Notes under the pieces: model-generated
What the model saw: only the letters and a program-made list of their open reading frames with translations
Database searches by the model: none
Told to the model about the DNA's origin: nothing
Part shown: in pieces, positions 43,619 through 51,570 of the stretch
Layout: each line of letters opens with the position of its first letter
Position numbering within the stretch: position 1 is the stretch's first letter
From: Proteobacteria bacterium ST_bin12
Lineage (GTDB): Bacteria > Pseudomonadota > Gammaproteobacteria > Burkholderiales > Methylophilaceae
Length of the DNA: 64,000 nt
Direction: 5' to 3'
Assembly (NCBI GenBank): GCA_002083635.1
Contig: MSXP01000001.1
Span: forward strand, 62,001 to 126,000
Position numbers and translations under genes: made by a program

Positions 43619-44116
43619 ATGCCTCAATATGATATTGGTTTCGCTGCCAAATTAGCTCAAGTTGCAGATGAGTTAGATGGGAAAGAGCCTCATAACTATG
43701 ATGCTAGAAGAGTTGTAGTTTATTTAAGTCGTGTTTCAGCAGAAATAACCATGAAATCGTTACTCGAGAATGCTGGAAAGCCACTTAACGAAATTAGAGC
43801 TAATTCGCACAACCTTTCTAAATTGTTAGCTGACCTAAGTGAGTGTGAAATAAAAGATGAAATTGAGCCAAATATATTTCTATGGCGTTCCGCATCTTGT
43901 GTTAAAGACCTATATGTAGACCTTGGTTTTGTACACATACCAATCGGTACTCTTATTGAAGCTGAAAAATTAGGTACATCAGTTTATCCAAATCAAATTC
44001 GTTACGGCGAAGCTGTGATTGATATGGAACCATCTTTTTTAGCTACTATGGCAACTATATTAGTCGGTTGGGCGAAAAGATACTTAAATTTAATCCGTCT
44101 TAAGCAGCTCAACTAG
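43619..44116 (+). CDS. HEPN-like helical protein, unrecognised
   Basis: A 165-residue soluble, mostly helical protein. The segment YLSRVSAEITMKSLLENAG...NSHNLSKLLADL resembles the HEPN plan (helix with RxSAE, then a His before a second helix), but the usual Rx4-6H catalytic signature is not clear. Codon use and base composition are more AT-rich than the oxidoreductase gene upstream. It begins 10 bases after that gene's stop, without a good ribosome site. It may be a recent arrival; a large structured repeat lies just downstream. Confidence 0.55.
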   Translation: MPQYDIGFAAKLAQVADELDGKEPHNYDARRVVVYLSRVSAEITMKSLLENAGKPLNEIRANSHNLSKLLADLSECEIKDEIEPNIFLWRSASCVKDLYVDLGFVHIPIGTLIEAEKLGTSVYPNQIRYGEAVIDMEPSFLATMATILVGWAKRYLNLIRLKQLN

Positions 44117-44138
44117 GTCGCTCTCGCGCGACTGGCGA

Positions 44139-44342
44139 GTTACTTTCTTTTGCTTAGCCAAAAGAAAGTAACCAAAGAAAAGGCTACCCCCTACCGCTTG
44201 TTTCCTGCGCTGCACTCAAAAGTTGGGCGCTGCGGAACTCGCCCTAACAAGCCACACAAAACGTGGCTTGTCGCGGTGCTCAAACATGTCCTCGCTGAAA
44301 ACCTCCCAACTTTTGAGTGCAACGCAGGCGCGGTAGCAGGGG
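44139..44342. repeat. Large structured non-coding element (three nested hairpins)
   Basis: Hairpin 1: GTTACTTTCTTTTG (44139-44152) and its perfect complement (44159-44172) around a 6-base loop. Hairpin 2, long range: a 17-base perfect arm at 44211-44227 pairs with 44305-44321, continued by CCTGCG/CGCAGG (44204-44209/44323-44328), CTACCGC/GCGGTAG (44191-44197/44330-44336) and CCCC/GGGG (44187-44190/44339-44342) with bulges. Hairpin 3 inside it: ACAAGCCAC (44247-44255) and GTGGCTTGT (44263-44271) with a 7-base loop. An ORF of 75 codons runs through it but is an artefact. Similar sequences recur in proteobacterial genomes to my recollection. Confidence 0.75.
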
Positions 44343-44463
44343 AATTAAAATCAACACCTACTAGGTGCAATACTTAACGGCTGTTTAGTTACTTTGCCAT
44401 TTGATAACAAATCTCTCTCATTTCGTCTTCTCTTTGCTCAGAATCTCGGGTGGATGTTAACGA

Positions 44464-44489
44464 TTCTTGTCAGAATTGTCTGACAAGAA
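44464..44489. repeat. 11-base perfect palindrome
   Basis: TTCTTGTCAGA-ATTG-TCTGACAAGAA, perfect arms, 120 bases upstream of the entericidin-like gene. It lacks a T-run on the following strand, so an operator or a stable leader hairpin is more likely than a terminator. Confidence 0.55.
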
Positions 44490-44609
44490 ATTAAGTGTTT
44501 GCTGATGTTGATTGAAGTGAGTGCTTAGTATTATTCGTAAAGAGTACAAAGAGCGGTTTAAACGACTTTTTAACAAACATTTATTTGTATTAAATTTAAG
44601 GGAAACAAA

Positions 44610-44744
44610 ATGAAATTATTGAGCACATTGTTAATTCTGGCTTTTGCGGTTGTGATTAGCGGTTGCAATACGTTTGCGGGCGCAGGTAAAGATATTCAAA
44701 AAGGTGGCGAAAAAATAGAAGATGCTGCGGAAAGTAATAAGTAA
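44610..44744 (+). CDS. Entericidin-like small lipoprotein
   Basis: A 44-residue lipoprotein too short for normal gene calling. The signal ends VISGC (Cys19). The mature part NTFAGAGKDIQKGGEKIEDA is the entericidin A/B signature of GxGKDxxxGGxxIxxAA. Entericidins are small membrane lipoproteins linked to stress and cell-lysis control. AAGGGAA precedes the ATG. The OmpA gene follows after about 100 bases. Confidence 0.88.
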   Translation: MKLLSTLLILAFAVVISGCNTFAGAGKDIQKGGEKIEDAAESNK

Positions 44745-44846
44745 GATAGATAAATCAGTTTTATTACGCCAGAGTGCCCAGCGTGCTCTAGCGATTCAAA
44801 TATTCGGACCAAAATATTGGTTAAGTTTTTTCAAAAGGTAAATAAT

Positions 44847-45512
44847 ATGCGTAATAAATTAATCGTTGGTTCTGCGTTAGTGGCATTTGTATTGGGCGGT
44901 TGCGCTAATATGACAGAGACGCAAAAAGGTACTGCAAAGGGCGCAGGTATTGGCGCTGGCGTTGGTGCGGTTGTGGGTGCTATTGCTGGCAAAGGCAAGG
45001 GCGCGGCAATTGGCGCGGCGGTGGGTGCTGGTGTTGGCGCGGTAGCGGGTAATGTGTGGACTAAGCGTCAAGAAGAGCAAAAGCGCCAAATGGAAGAGGC
45101 CACTGCGGGCACGGGTGTTGCGGTAACGCAAACGTCTGACAATCGCTTAAAATTGGATATTCCAAGCGATATTTCTTTTGCAGTAGGTCGAGCAGATATT
45201 CAATCTAATTTCAGAACAATATTAGATACATTTGCGACTAGTTTATCTAACACGCCAAATAGTAATGTCACGATAATCGGCCATACCGATAGCACAGGCA
45301 CTGATGCGGTGAATAATCCGTTATCGTTAAATCGTGCGGCTAGTGTGCGTGATTATTTATCATCACGTGGTGTGGCTTCAAGCCGTGTGGCGATTGATGG
45401 ACGTGGTTCACGTGAGCCAATTGCGTCAAATGATACCGCGGCAAATAAAGCAAAAAACCGCCGTGTAGAAATTTTTGTGGCAGAGCCAGCACCAGTTGCT
45501 GCTGCGCAATAA
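44847..45512 (+). CDS. OmpA-family lipoprotein with glycine zipper
   Basis: About 221 residues from ATG 44847 (AAAGGT lies 7 bases upstream; a TTG at 44817 is unlikely). Lipobox LGGC (Cys19). A glycine-zipper segment (about 30-70, repeated GxGAxxGA) is followed by an OmpA-like peptidoglycan-binding domain (about 100-215: GHTDSTGTDAVNNPLSLNRAASV, GRGSREPIASN, NRRVEIFV). It probably anchors the outer membrane to peptidoglycan. A terminator follows. Confidence 0.93.
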   Translation: MRNKLIVGSALVAFVLGGCANMTETQKGTAKGAGIGAGVGAVVGAIAGKGKGAAIGAAVGAGVGAVAGNVWTKRQEEQKRQMEEATAGTGVAVTQTSDNRLKLDIPSDISFAVGRADIQSNFRTILDTFATSLSNTPNSNVTIIGHTDSTGTDAVNNPLSLNRAASVRDYLSSRGVASSRVAIDGRGSREPIASNDTAANKAKNRRVEIFVAEPAPVAAAQ

Positions 45513-45567
45513 TAAAACAAAAAGTTAAGCCAAAAATTCTGGCTTAAAAACTGGTTAAGTATTGAAT

Positions 45568-45592
45568 AAAAAAGGGCGTTAAGCCCTTTTTT
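45568..45592. terminator. Terminator after the OmpA gene
   Basis: Stem AAAAAAGGGC (45568-45577) and GCCCTTTTTT (45583-45592), 5-base loop. It sits between the OmpA gene and a convergent lipoprotein gene and can serve both. Confidence 0.88.
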
Positions 45593-45619
45593 ATTACTTA
45601 AAACGCACACTTAACGCTT

Positions 45620-46336
45620 TTAAAACGGCAAAAATGCCGCCGTAGCGATACTTTGTATCACGCGCGAGATTAAGCGTTGTGATTTTTCGGCAAGGCTAAT
45701 GGCATATAAATCGGTGCGGCCAATCATTTTACCAAATTCACGCTCAAAACTTAAATTGCGGTCGGTATGACTTAATTCATTTGATAACAGATACAAATGT
45801 CCGTTTGCATCACGGCTACTAGAGAGCTTCCATGCGGCAATTTCAATGTTGCGCGCCACGTTATAAATGTGTTGCGGATTAATACTATCAGTTAAATAAA
45901 ACTCTTTTTTATTGCCATGCGCTTTTAATAACATGGTGTGTAAGCCCACAATAAACGGCAATACGCGGTCACCTTGATAATTGGCATCAAACGCCAAAAA
46001 AATGGCGTCAGTGCCTTGTTTATTATCGATTTCTTTAAATTGAAAATGGTGTTGTAACTCGCCTTCAAATACCCAATCTACCATTTTTTCAGCAGGGTCA
46101 GACGTGGTTTTGGCGAGTTCTTGCGGGTTGCGCTTATAGAGTTTGGTCATTAACACGCGCAAACTTTGCGTGTTTTCGGCCAGCTCAACATCTGCCATGC
46201 GGTCGAAATCATTTTTTGCTAATTGGTTGGCAGAGCTTCTATCACCCCGTTCTGGAATCGGTTTGCCTTCAACAGGCGAATTGGTGGCGCATGCGCTTAA
46301 GAATCCACATAAAATAAGCCAGTAGATGAATTTCAC
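45620..46336 (-). CDS. Lipoprotein of unknown function downstream of phoR
   Basis: A 238-residue protein with a lipoprotein signal ending LSAC (Cys16), then ATNSPVEGKPIPERGDR. The mature part has an alpha-helical pattern and no domain I recognise. It overlaps the phoR stop by 4 bases (start at 46336), so it is translated with phoR. The linkage suggests an envelope role, but no function can be given. Confidence 0.75.
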   Translation of the reverse strand: MKFIYWLILCGFLSACATNSPVEGKPIPERGDRSSANQLAKNDFDRMADVELAENTQSLRVLMTKLYKRNPQELAKTTSDPAEKMVDWVFEGELQHHFQFKEIDNKQGTDAIFLAFDANYQGDRVLPFIVGLHTMLLKAHGNKKEFYLTDSINPQHIYNVARNIEIAAWKLSSSRDANGHLYLLSNELSHTDRNLSFEREFGKMIGRTDLYAISLAEKSQRLISRVIQSIATAAFLPF

Positions 46337-47661
46337 ACAGCAAGCTCAACGGTTTTTTGCACAACACGCGCCTTCGGGAAGGCGATGCTAAATGTGCTGC
46401 CAACGCCCCATTCGCTTTCGATTTCAAGTTGCGCTTGATGGCGACTTAAAATATGCTTAACAATTGCCAAGCCCAAGCCAGTACCGCCTGTTTCACGACT
46501 ACGGCTACGGTCAACGCGATAAAAGCGTTCGGTCAGCCTGTCAATATGTTGCTGTTCAATCCCGATTCCCGTATCACGCACGCTAAACACCGCTTGATTA
46601 TCGCGTAAATGCCAGCCAATAAAAATATCGCCACCTTCGGGCGTGTAACGCACTGCATTACTGGTTAAATTGCTCAACGCGCTGTAAAGCTCTTCTTGTC
46701 CACCTTTAATGTTGATATTTGCATCTAACTCTAGGTGAATGCGATGTGGCGATTTATGCAGGCTTTTGCTTAAGCCTTCGGCATCATTTTGAATCTGATT
46801 CAGCAGTTTTGCCATATCAATTTCGTTGTCATCAGGGCTTTGTACATTACTTTCAATCGTCGATAGCGTGAGTAAATCTTCAATAATGCGGCGCATACGG
46901 CCAGTTTGGTCTAGCATCATGCCGAAATAACTTTTAGAACTTTCGGGCACCGCGCCATCCATATCGCCCAGCGTTTCTAAAAATCCGCCCACAACAGTGA
47001 GCGGTGTGCGTAATTCATGGGATACATTGGCGATAAAATCGCGGCGCATCGTTTCGGTTTTTTCTAGCGATGTTACATCGCGGCAAATCAATAATTTTTG
47101 TTTGCTACCAAAGGGAATTAACTGAATTTCTAGTGTGATATTGGGGTTGCGCCAAGATTTTAATTTGATTGGATCGCCATATTCTTGCGCTTGCAAGTAA
47201 CTCACAAAATCACTGTGACGGACTAAATAATTGATAGGCTGGTTTTGGTCTTGCCTTAAATTTAAACCTAACTGATTTTCGGCTGGTGGGTTGCACCACT
47301 CAATTTCGTTATCGCTATTGAGTACTACCACGCCATCGGGCAAAGCGCTGGCGGCATGCCGAAATCGCTCTAAGGTAGAGCTTAATTGGGTTTGATTACG
47401 AGAGTTTTTACGATGCTCTTGGTAAAGCGAGGCGAATATATCTTCCCAAATGCCAGAGCCGTTGGGCATATGATTCAGCACTGGTTTTTTTAACCAATTA
47501 TGCAGTTTATACAACCAATATAAATGCCCCATCAGATAGCAAAATAAACCAGCGCTAAAAAATATAAGGGCAGTTTCAGCGTCAGCGGCTGCCCATATCA
47601 CGACGCAGAGCACGCTTAACGATGAAATTAACCAAAATGCATTCCAGCGAATATCTTGCAC
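46333..47661 (-). CDS. phoR: Phosphate-regulon sensor histidine kinase PhoR
   Basis: A 442-residue sensor kinase: two membrane helices near the N-terminus (about 8-55), a PAS domain (about 100-190: ALPDGVVVLNSDNEIEWCNPPAENQLG), the HisKA H-box ANVSHELRTPLTVVGGFLE, the N-box SNLTSNAVRYTPEGG, and G-boxes DTGIGIE and GGTGLGLAIVKH. The membrane layout and the pairing with phoB identify it. It acts at low phosphate through Pst/PhoU and phosphorylates PhoB. It is separated from phoB by 114 bases containing a strong hairpin. Confidence 0.94.
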   Translation of the reverse strand: MQDIRWNAFWLISSLSVLCVVIWAAADAETALIFFSAGLFCYLMGHLYWLYKLHNWLKKPVLNHMPNGSGIWEDIFASLYQEHRKNSRNQTQLSSTLERFRHAASALPDGVVVLNSDNEIEWCNPPAENQLGLNLRQDQNQPINYLVRHSDFVSYLQAQEYGDPIKLKSWRNPNITLEIQLIPFGSKQKLLICRDVTSLEKTETMRRDFIANVSHELRTPLTVVGGFLETLGDMDGAVPESSKSYFGMMLDQTGRMRRIIEDLLTLSTIESNVQSPDDNEIDMAKLLNQIQNDAEGLSKSLHKSPHRIHLELDANINIKGGQEELYSALSNLTSNAVRYTPEGGDIFIGWHLRDNQAVFSVRDTGIGIEQQHIDRLTERFYRVDRSRSRETGGTGLGLAIVKHILSRHQAQLEIESEWGVGSTFSIAFPKARVVQKTVELAV

Positions 47662-47719
47662 AGTTGCTCACTATCAATTAACTGTCGCTATTATAGCGAG
47701 CTTTTTTATGGCTTTTGTA

Positions 47720-47760
47720 AATAAGGCCGCCAAATATTAAACAATTTTGGCGGCCTTATT
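47720..47760. repeat. 15-base hairpin between phoB and phoR
   Basis: Perfect stem AATAAGGCCGCCAAA (47720-47734) and TTTGGCGGCCTTATT (47746-47760), 11-base loop. On the coding (minus) strand it follows phoB and precedes phoR. No T-run follows, so it may attenuate readthrough or protect the 3' end rather than stop all transcription. Confidence 0.7.
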
Positions 47761-47775
47761 GAGGACTAAAAGAAA

Positions 47776-48468
47776 TTAATTAACTTGTGAAGATAGGCGA
47801 TAGCCAGAGCCACGAACAGTTTGAATTAAATCTTGATGACCAGAAACCGCCAAAGCGTTACGTAACCTGCGAATATGCACGTCTACTGTACGGTCTTCTA
47901 CAAACACGCGGTCTCCCCACACTTTATCCAGCAATTGGCTACGTGTGTGCACACGCTCTGCGTTGCTCATAAAATAATGCAGCAATCTGAATTCAGTTGG
48001 CCCTAAATCAATATTGGCAGAATTACCTGTGACGCGATGCGTGGTTGGGTCTAGCAATAAGCCTTGAATTTCAATTGGGTCATCAGTCATTTGTGGGGCA
48101 CGGCGGCGCAATACGGCTTTAATGCGTGCATTCAGTTCACGCGGGCTAAATGGCTTGGTCACGTAGTCATCTGCGCCAACTTCTAAACCGCGCACTTTGT
48201 CATATTCATCGCCACGCGCAGTTAACATGATAATTGGGATAGATTTTGTTAAGTTATCTGATTTTAAGCGGCGCGCATATTCAATGCCGCTCATGCCTGG
48301 TAGCATCCAATCCAACAAAATTAAATCTGGCATGGTTTCGCGCAATAGTTCTTGCGCATGCTCTACAGTTAGCGCGCGTAAAGCATTGTGGCCTGCTTGG
48401 GTAATGTTCAGCGCAAGCAATTCTTGTATCGCTGGTTCGTCTTCTATCACTAAAATATTTGCTGGCAT
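47776..48468 (-). CDS. phoB: Phosphate-regulon response regulator PhoB
   Basis: A 230-residue OmpR-family regulator. Receiver domain: IEDEPAIQELL, DLILLDWMLPGMSG (phospho-Asp), TARG, and KPFSPRELNAR. Winged-helix domain: GPTEFRLLHYFMSNAERVHTRSQLLDKVWG and EDRTVDVHIRRLRNAL. When phosphorylated it binds Pho boxes, one of which lies 61 bases upstream of its own start, suggesting autoregulation. phoR follows. Confidence 0.96.
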   Translation of the reverse strand: MPANILVIEDEPAIQELLALNITQAGHNALRALTVEHAQELLRETMPDLILLDWMLPGMSGIEYARRLKSDNLTKSIPIIMLTARGDEYDKVRGLEVGADDYVTKPFSPRELNARIKAVLRRRAPQMTDDPIEIQGLLLDPTTHRVTGNSANIDLGPTEFRLLHYFMSNAERVHTRSQLLDKVWGDRVFVEDRTVDVHIRRLRNALAVSGHQDLIQTVRGSGYRLSSQVN

Positions 48469-48528
48469 TCTTTATATTCCAATCCTATTGATATTGGTTT
48501 TGCAACGACGCTATTTTGTGACTTTAAT

Positions 48529-48568
48529 ATGACATATTCATGACAAATTTTAAATGTTTATTTGACAG
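48529..48568 (-). promoter_or_regulatory. PhoB box with an extra in-phase half-site
   Basis: On the phoB strand: TTGTCAT-GAAT-ATGTCAT (48546 down to 48529), an 18-base Pho box matching the CTGTCAT-N4-CTGTCAT consensus at most positions. A further half-site CTGTCAA (48568-48562) lies exactly 22 bases upstream, two 11-base repeats away. It would serve phoB; the divergent transporter gene could also use it. Confidence 0.72.
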
Positions 48569-48606
48569 AAAATAAGTTGAACTTAATGCAACTTGTTTGG
48601 CAATAA

Positions 48607-48635
48607 TTGCCATTTTTACAATTTTGTAATATGAT
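48607..48635 (+). promoter_or_regulatory. Candidate sigma-70 promoter of the OFA transporter
   Basis: TTGCCA (48607-48612), 17-base spacer, TATGAT (48630-48635). A start near 48642 gives a leader of about 80 bases before the ATG at 48725. Confidence 0.5.
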
Positions 48636-48724
48636 GCAACTTAGGCTAGTCAAGCAGGTAACTTAAGTAAGTTTAGCTAACAAAAAGGCCAGCTTTTTTT
48701 TGCGCATATTTTTTTGGGGTCAGC

Positions 48725-50395
48725 ATGGCAGATTTTTTATCAAAAGAACACATTACCGCAAACGCAAATTTTAATCGCTGGTTAGTGCCCCCAGCCGCAT
48801 TGGCTGTACACCTTTCTATTGGCATGGCTTATGGCTTTAGTGTTTTTTGGAAACCCCTTGGCAACGCCCTGATGGGTGAAGATGGCAAACCCTTAGCGAC
48901 TTGTGCCGCAGGCGCTGCCAATTTTAGTGAAAAGCTGGCAGGTACCGCAAAAGCTTTATTTGCCAGCGATTGCAATTGGACCCAATTTGATTTGGGCTGG
49001 ATGTATACCTTGTTTTTTGTGTTGCTTGGCTGTTCTGCCGCACTGTGGGGTGGATGGTTAGAGCGCGCAGGGCCACGTAAAGCGGGACTGGTGTCTACTT
49101 TATGCTGGTGCGGCGGTTTGTTAATTTCGGCTTACGGCGTATACGCCCACCACTTATGGTTAATGTGGCTGGGTAGCGGCGTCATTGGCGGTATTGGCTT
49201 AGGTTTGGGCTATATTTCACCCGTTTCTACCTTAATTAAATGGTTCCCCGATAGGCGCGGTATGGCCACAGGTATGGCGATTATGGGCTTTGGCGGCGGT
49301 GCCATGATTGGATCACCTTTAGCCACCAAATTAATGACCTATTTTGCCAGTGCAGGCAGTGTGGGCGTTTGGCAAACATTTGTAGTGCTGGCGATGATTT
49401 ACACGGTATTTATGTTGTGTGGAAGCCTGGGTTATCGCGTGCCGCCAATTGGCTGGAAACCAGCTAATTGGACACCACCTGCCGCGCAAAAAAACACCAT
49501 GATTGCCAGCCGCCATGTGCATTTAAACAAAGCGCATAAAACGCCACAATTTTGGTTGCTGTGGATTGTGTTATGCATGAATGTGTCTGCAGGCATTGGC
49601 ATTATTGGTGCTGCCGCGCCTATGTTGCAGGAGACCTTTGGCGGTGCCTTGATTGGTGACGCCAGTATTGGCTTTGCCGACATTAAAAAAGACGAAGCCA
49701 TGACGGTTGCCGCTGCGGCGGTGGGTGCAGGCTTTGTCGGTTTGATTTCATTATTTAATATTTTTGGCCGTATTGGCTGGGCCAGCTCGTCCGACAAGCT
49801 GGGCCGTAAGCGCACTTATTTTATATTTTTTACATTAGGCGCTATTTTGTATTGCAGTGCGACTTATCTGGCAGGCTTAAAATCATTGGCACTATTTGTC
49901 GCCAGCTTTTGCGTAATTGCATCGATGTATGGCGGTGGTTTTGCCACAATACCCGCTTATTTGGCCGATATGTTTGGCACGCAATTTGTGGGTGCCATTC
50001 ATGGGCGTTTACTTACGGCTTGGTCTACAGCGGGTATTTTAGGGCCAGTGGTCGTGAATTATATGCACGATACGCGCTTAGAAGCAGGCGTGCCATTTGA
50101 CCAAATTTATGCACCTATTTTTATGGTGTTGGCATGCATGCTCGTAATCGGTTTTATTGCGAATTTACTGGTGAGGCCAGTAGCGGACCATTACTTTATG
50201 ACTGATGCCGAATTACAAACAGAACGTCAAGTCGCACATGAAAAATCGATGCAAAACGGCGAACTTAAAAGCACCGCCGGCAACAATCAGCAGCAACATC
50301 CTTTATTGGTAAAGCTGGCATGGGCTGCGGTTTTAATTCCGATTAGCTATGGCGTCTGGAGCACGGTACAAAAAGCGTGGGCTTTATTTTCTTAA
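48725..50395 (+). CDS. OFA-family MFS transporter (oxalate/formate antiporter-like)
   Basis: A 556-residue membrane protein with about 12 helices. The N-terminal VPPAALAVHLSIGMAYGFSVFW is typical of the OFA family (OxlT-like). There is an unusually long first periplasmic loop with Cys residues (about 50-85), plus LGYISPVSTLIKWFPDRRGMATG and a C-terminal half with MYGGGFATIPAYLADMFG. The family moves oxalate, formate, lactate or related carboxylates. The substrate is not predictable from the sequence. The promoter region is shared with phoB. Confidence 0.88.
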   Translation: MADFLSKEHITANANFNRWLVPPAALAVHLSIGMAYGFSVFWKPLGNALMGEDGKPLATCAAGAANFSEKLAGTAKALFASDCNWTQFDLGWMYTLFFVLLGCSAALWGGWLERAGPRKAGLVSTLCWCGGLLISAYGVYAHHLWLMWLGSGVIGGIGLGLGYISPVSTLIKWFPDRRGMATGMAIMGFGGGAMIGSPLATKLMTYFASAGSVGVWQTFVVLAMIYTVFMLCGSLGYRVPPIGWKPANWTPPAAQKNTMIASRHVHLNKAHKTPQFWLLWIVLCMNVSAGIGIIGAAAPMLQETFGGALIGDASIGFADIKKDEAMTVAAAAVGAGFVGLISLFNIFGRIGWASSSDKLGRKRTYFIFFTLGAILYCSATYLAGLKSLALFVASFCVIASMYGGGFATIPAYLADMFGTQFVGAIHGRLLTAWSTAGILGPVVVNYMHDTRLEAGVPFDQIYAPIFMVLACMLVIGFIANLLVRPVADHYFMTDAELQTERQVAHEKSMQNGELKSTAGNNQQQHPLLVKLAWAAVLIPISYGVWSTVQKAWALFS

Positions 50396-50492
50396 AATTA
50401 AATCATGCAAAATTATATTCATCAATACACTGACGATTTGTGTCACTCAACTTAAGGTAAAATAGACGTTTTAGGCAGATATAGAGATTCAA

Positions 50493-50942
50493 TTGGACAA
50501 AATTCAAATCAATTTAGACGGCGCAGGCAAAAAAGTAGGCGTTGTACTGTCGCGTTTTAATAGCAATATTGGCGATGGTTTATTAACAGCTTGTTATGCG
50601 GAGCTTTTAAAATTAGGTGTGGCGGCAGAGGATATTCGCATCGCTACAGTGCCAGGCGCATTAGAAACACCACTTATTCTGCAGCACATGGCTTTGAGTG
50701 AACGCTTTGATGCGCTGATTGCATTAGGCGCGATTATTCGCGGTGAAACTTATCACTTTGAAGTGGTGGCAAACGAATCAGCACGTGGTATTTCAGAGGT
50801 TCAGTTGAATACCGGCGTTCCTGTTGCTAACGCGGTTTTAACCACTGAAGATGATGACCAAGCCTTGGCACGTATGCACATCAAAGGCGCAGAAGCGGCA
50901 CAAGTTGCCATTGAAATGGCTAATTTGGTACGCGCGTTATGA
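50493..50942 (+). CDS. ribH: 6,7-dimethyl-8-ribityllumazine synthase
   Basis: A 149-residue subunit of the riboflavin-pathway icosahedral enzyme that joins 5-amino-6-ribitylaminouracil and 3,4-dihydroxybutanone phosphate. Motifs: GVVLSRFNSNIGDGLL, VPGALETPL, GAIIRGETYHFEVVANESARG with the catalytic His. The only start in frame is TTG 50493, with a weak AGAG upstream. Its stop overlaps nusB (ATGA), the ribH-nusB order found widely. Confidence 0.95.
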   Translation: MDKIQINLDGAGKKVGVVLSRFNSNIGDGLLTACYAELLKLGVAAEDIRIATVPGALETPLILQHMALSERFDALIALGAIIRGETYHFEVVANESARGISEVQLNTGVPVANAVLTTEDDDQALARMHIKGAEAAQVAIEMANLVRAL

Positions 50943-51436
50943 TTATCCCTAGAGCTGATGCATTAGATACTGCTAAAACTGAAACGGTTGTTAAGCCCGC
51001 TAAAAAAGTGAAAACCAGTCAAAACCGCCGTAAATCACGTGAGTTGGTATTGAAAGCTGTTTACCGTGGCATGATTAATGCTTCAGAGTTAAAGCAAATC
51101 ATTGCGGATGCTAAAGAAGACCCTGAATATGCAAAAGCAGATGAAGCCTATTTCAAGCATTTGTTAGAAGGTGTTACCGCTAAAATTAGCGAGCTAGATA
51201 GCCAAGTAGTTGCGTTTATTGATCGAAAAATCGAAGAGTTAAGTCCGGTGGAGCATGCAATTTTGCGCATTTCTTCGTTCGAGTTAATGTTTGATTCGAC
51301 TATTCCATATCGCGTTGCGATTAACGAAGGCGTTGAGCTGGCTAAGATTTATGGTGGTGCAGATGGACATAAATATATTAATGGTGTGTTAGACAAAGTG
51401 GCCGCTGCGGTTAGGCCACAAGAGTTTAGGCGTTAA
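50939..51436 (+). CDS. nusB: Transcription antitermination factor NusB
   Basis: A 165-residue RNA-binding helical protein that works with NusE to stop rRNA transcription ending early. It has an N-terminal basic extension, then RRKSRELVLKAVYR, SPVEHAILRISSFEL and VAINEGVELAKIYGG...FINGVLD-type ends (YINGVLDKVAA). It overlaps ribH by 4 bases. Confidence 0.95.
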   Translation: MIIPRADALDTAKTETVVKPAKKVKTSQNRRKSRELVLKAVYRGMINASELKQIIADAKEDPEYAKADEAYFKHLLEGVTAKISELDSQVVAFIDRKIEELSPVEHAILRISSFELMFDSTIPYRVAINEGVELAKIYGGADGHKYINGVLDKVAAAVRPQEFRR

Positions 51437-51570
51437 CGTGCTTTAGCTAACTCTTCGTTAACAAATATTATTTAGCCTTTCTTTGTTTGCATTGGTTTAA
51501 TTGCACAAAAATATAAGTAATCATTAAAGTTGTTTAAATAACTTTATTGATTGCAGTGAAAGGTTAGCAT

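Noticed and set aside
44150..44377. 75-codon ORF across the structured element
   Set aside because: It is formed by the paired stems, has no ribosome site and no protein-like pattern; it is a shadow of the non-coding element.
50401..50492. FMN riboswitch before ribH
   Set aside because: The gap is under 100 bases and shows none of the conserved RFN-element helices.
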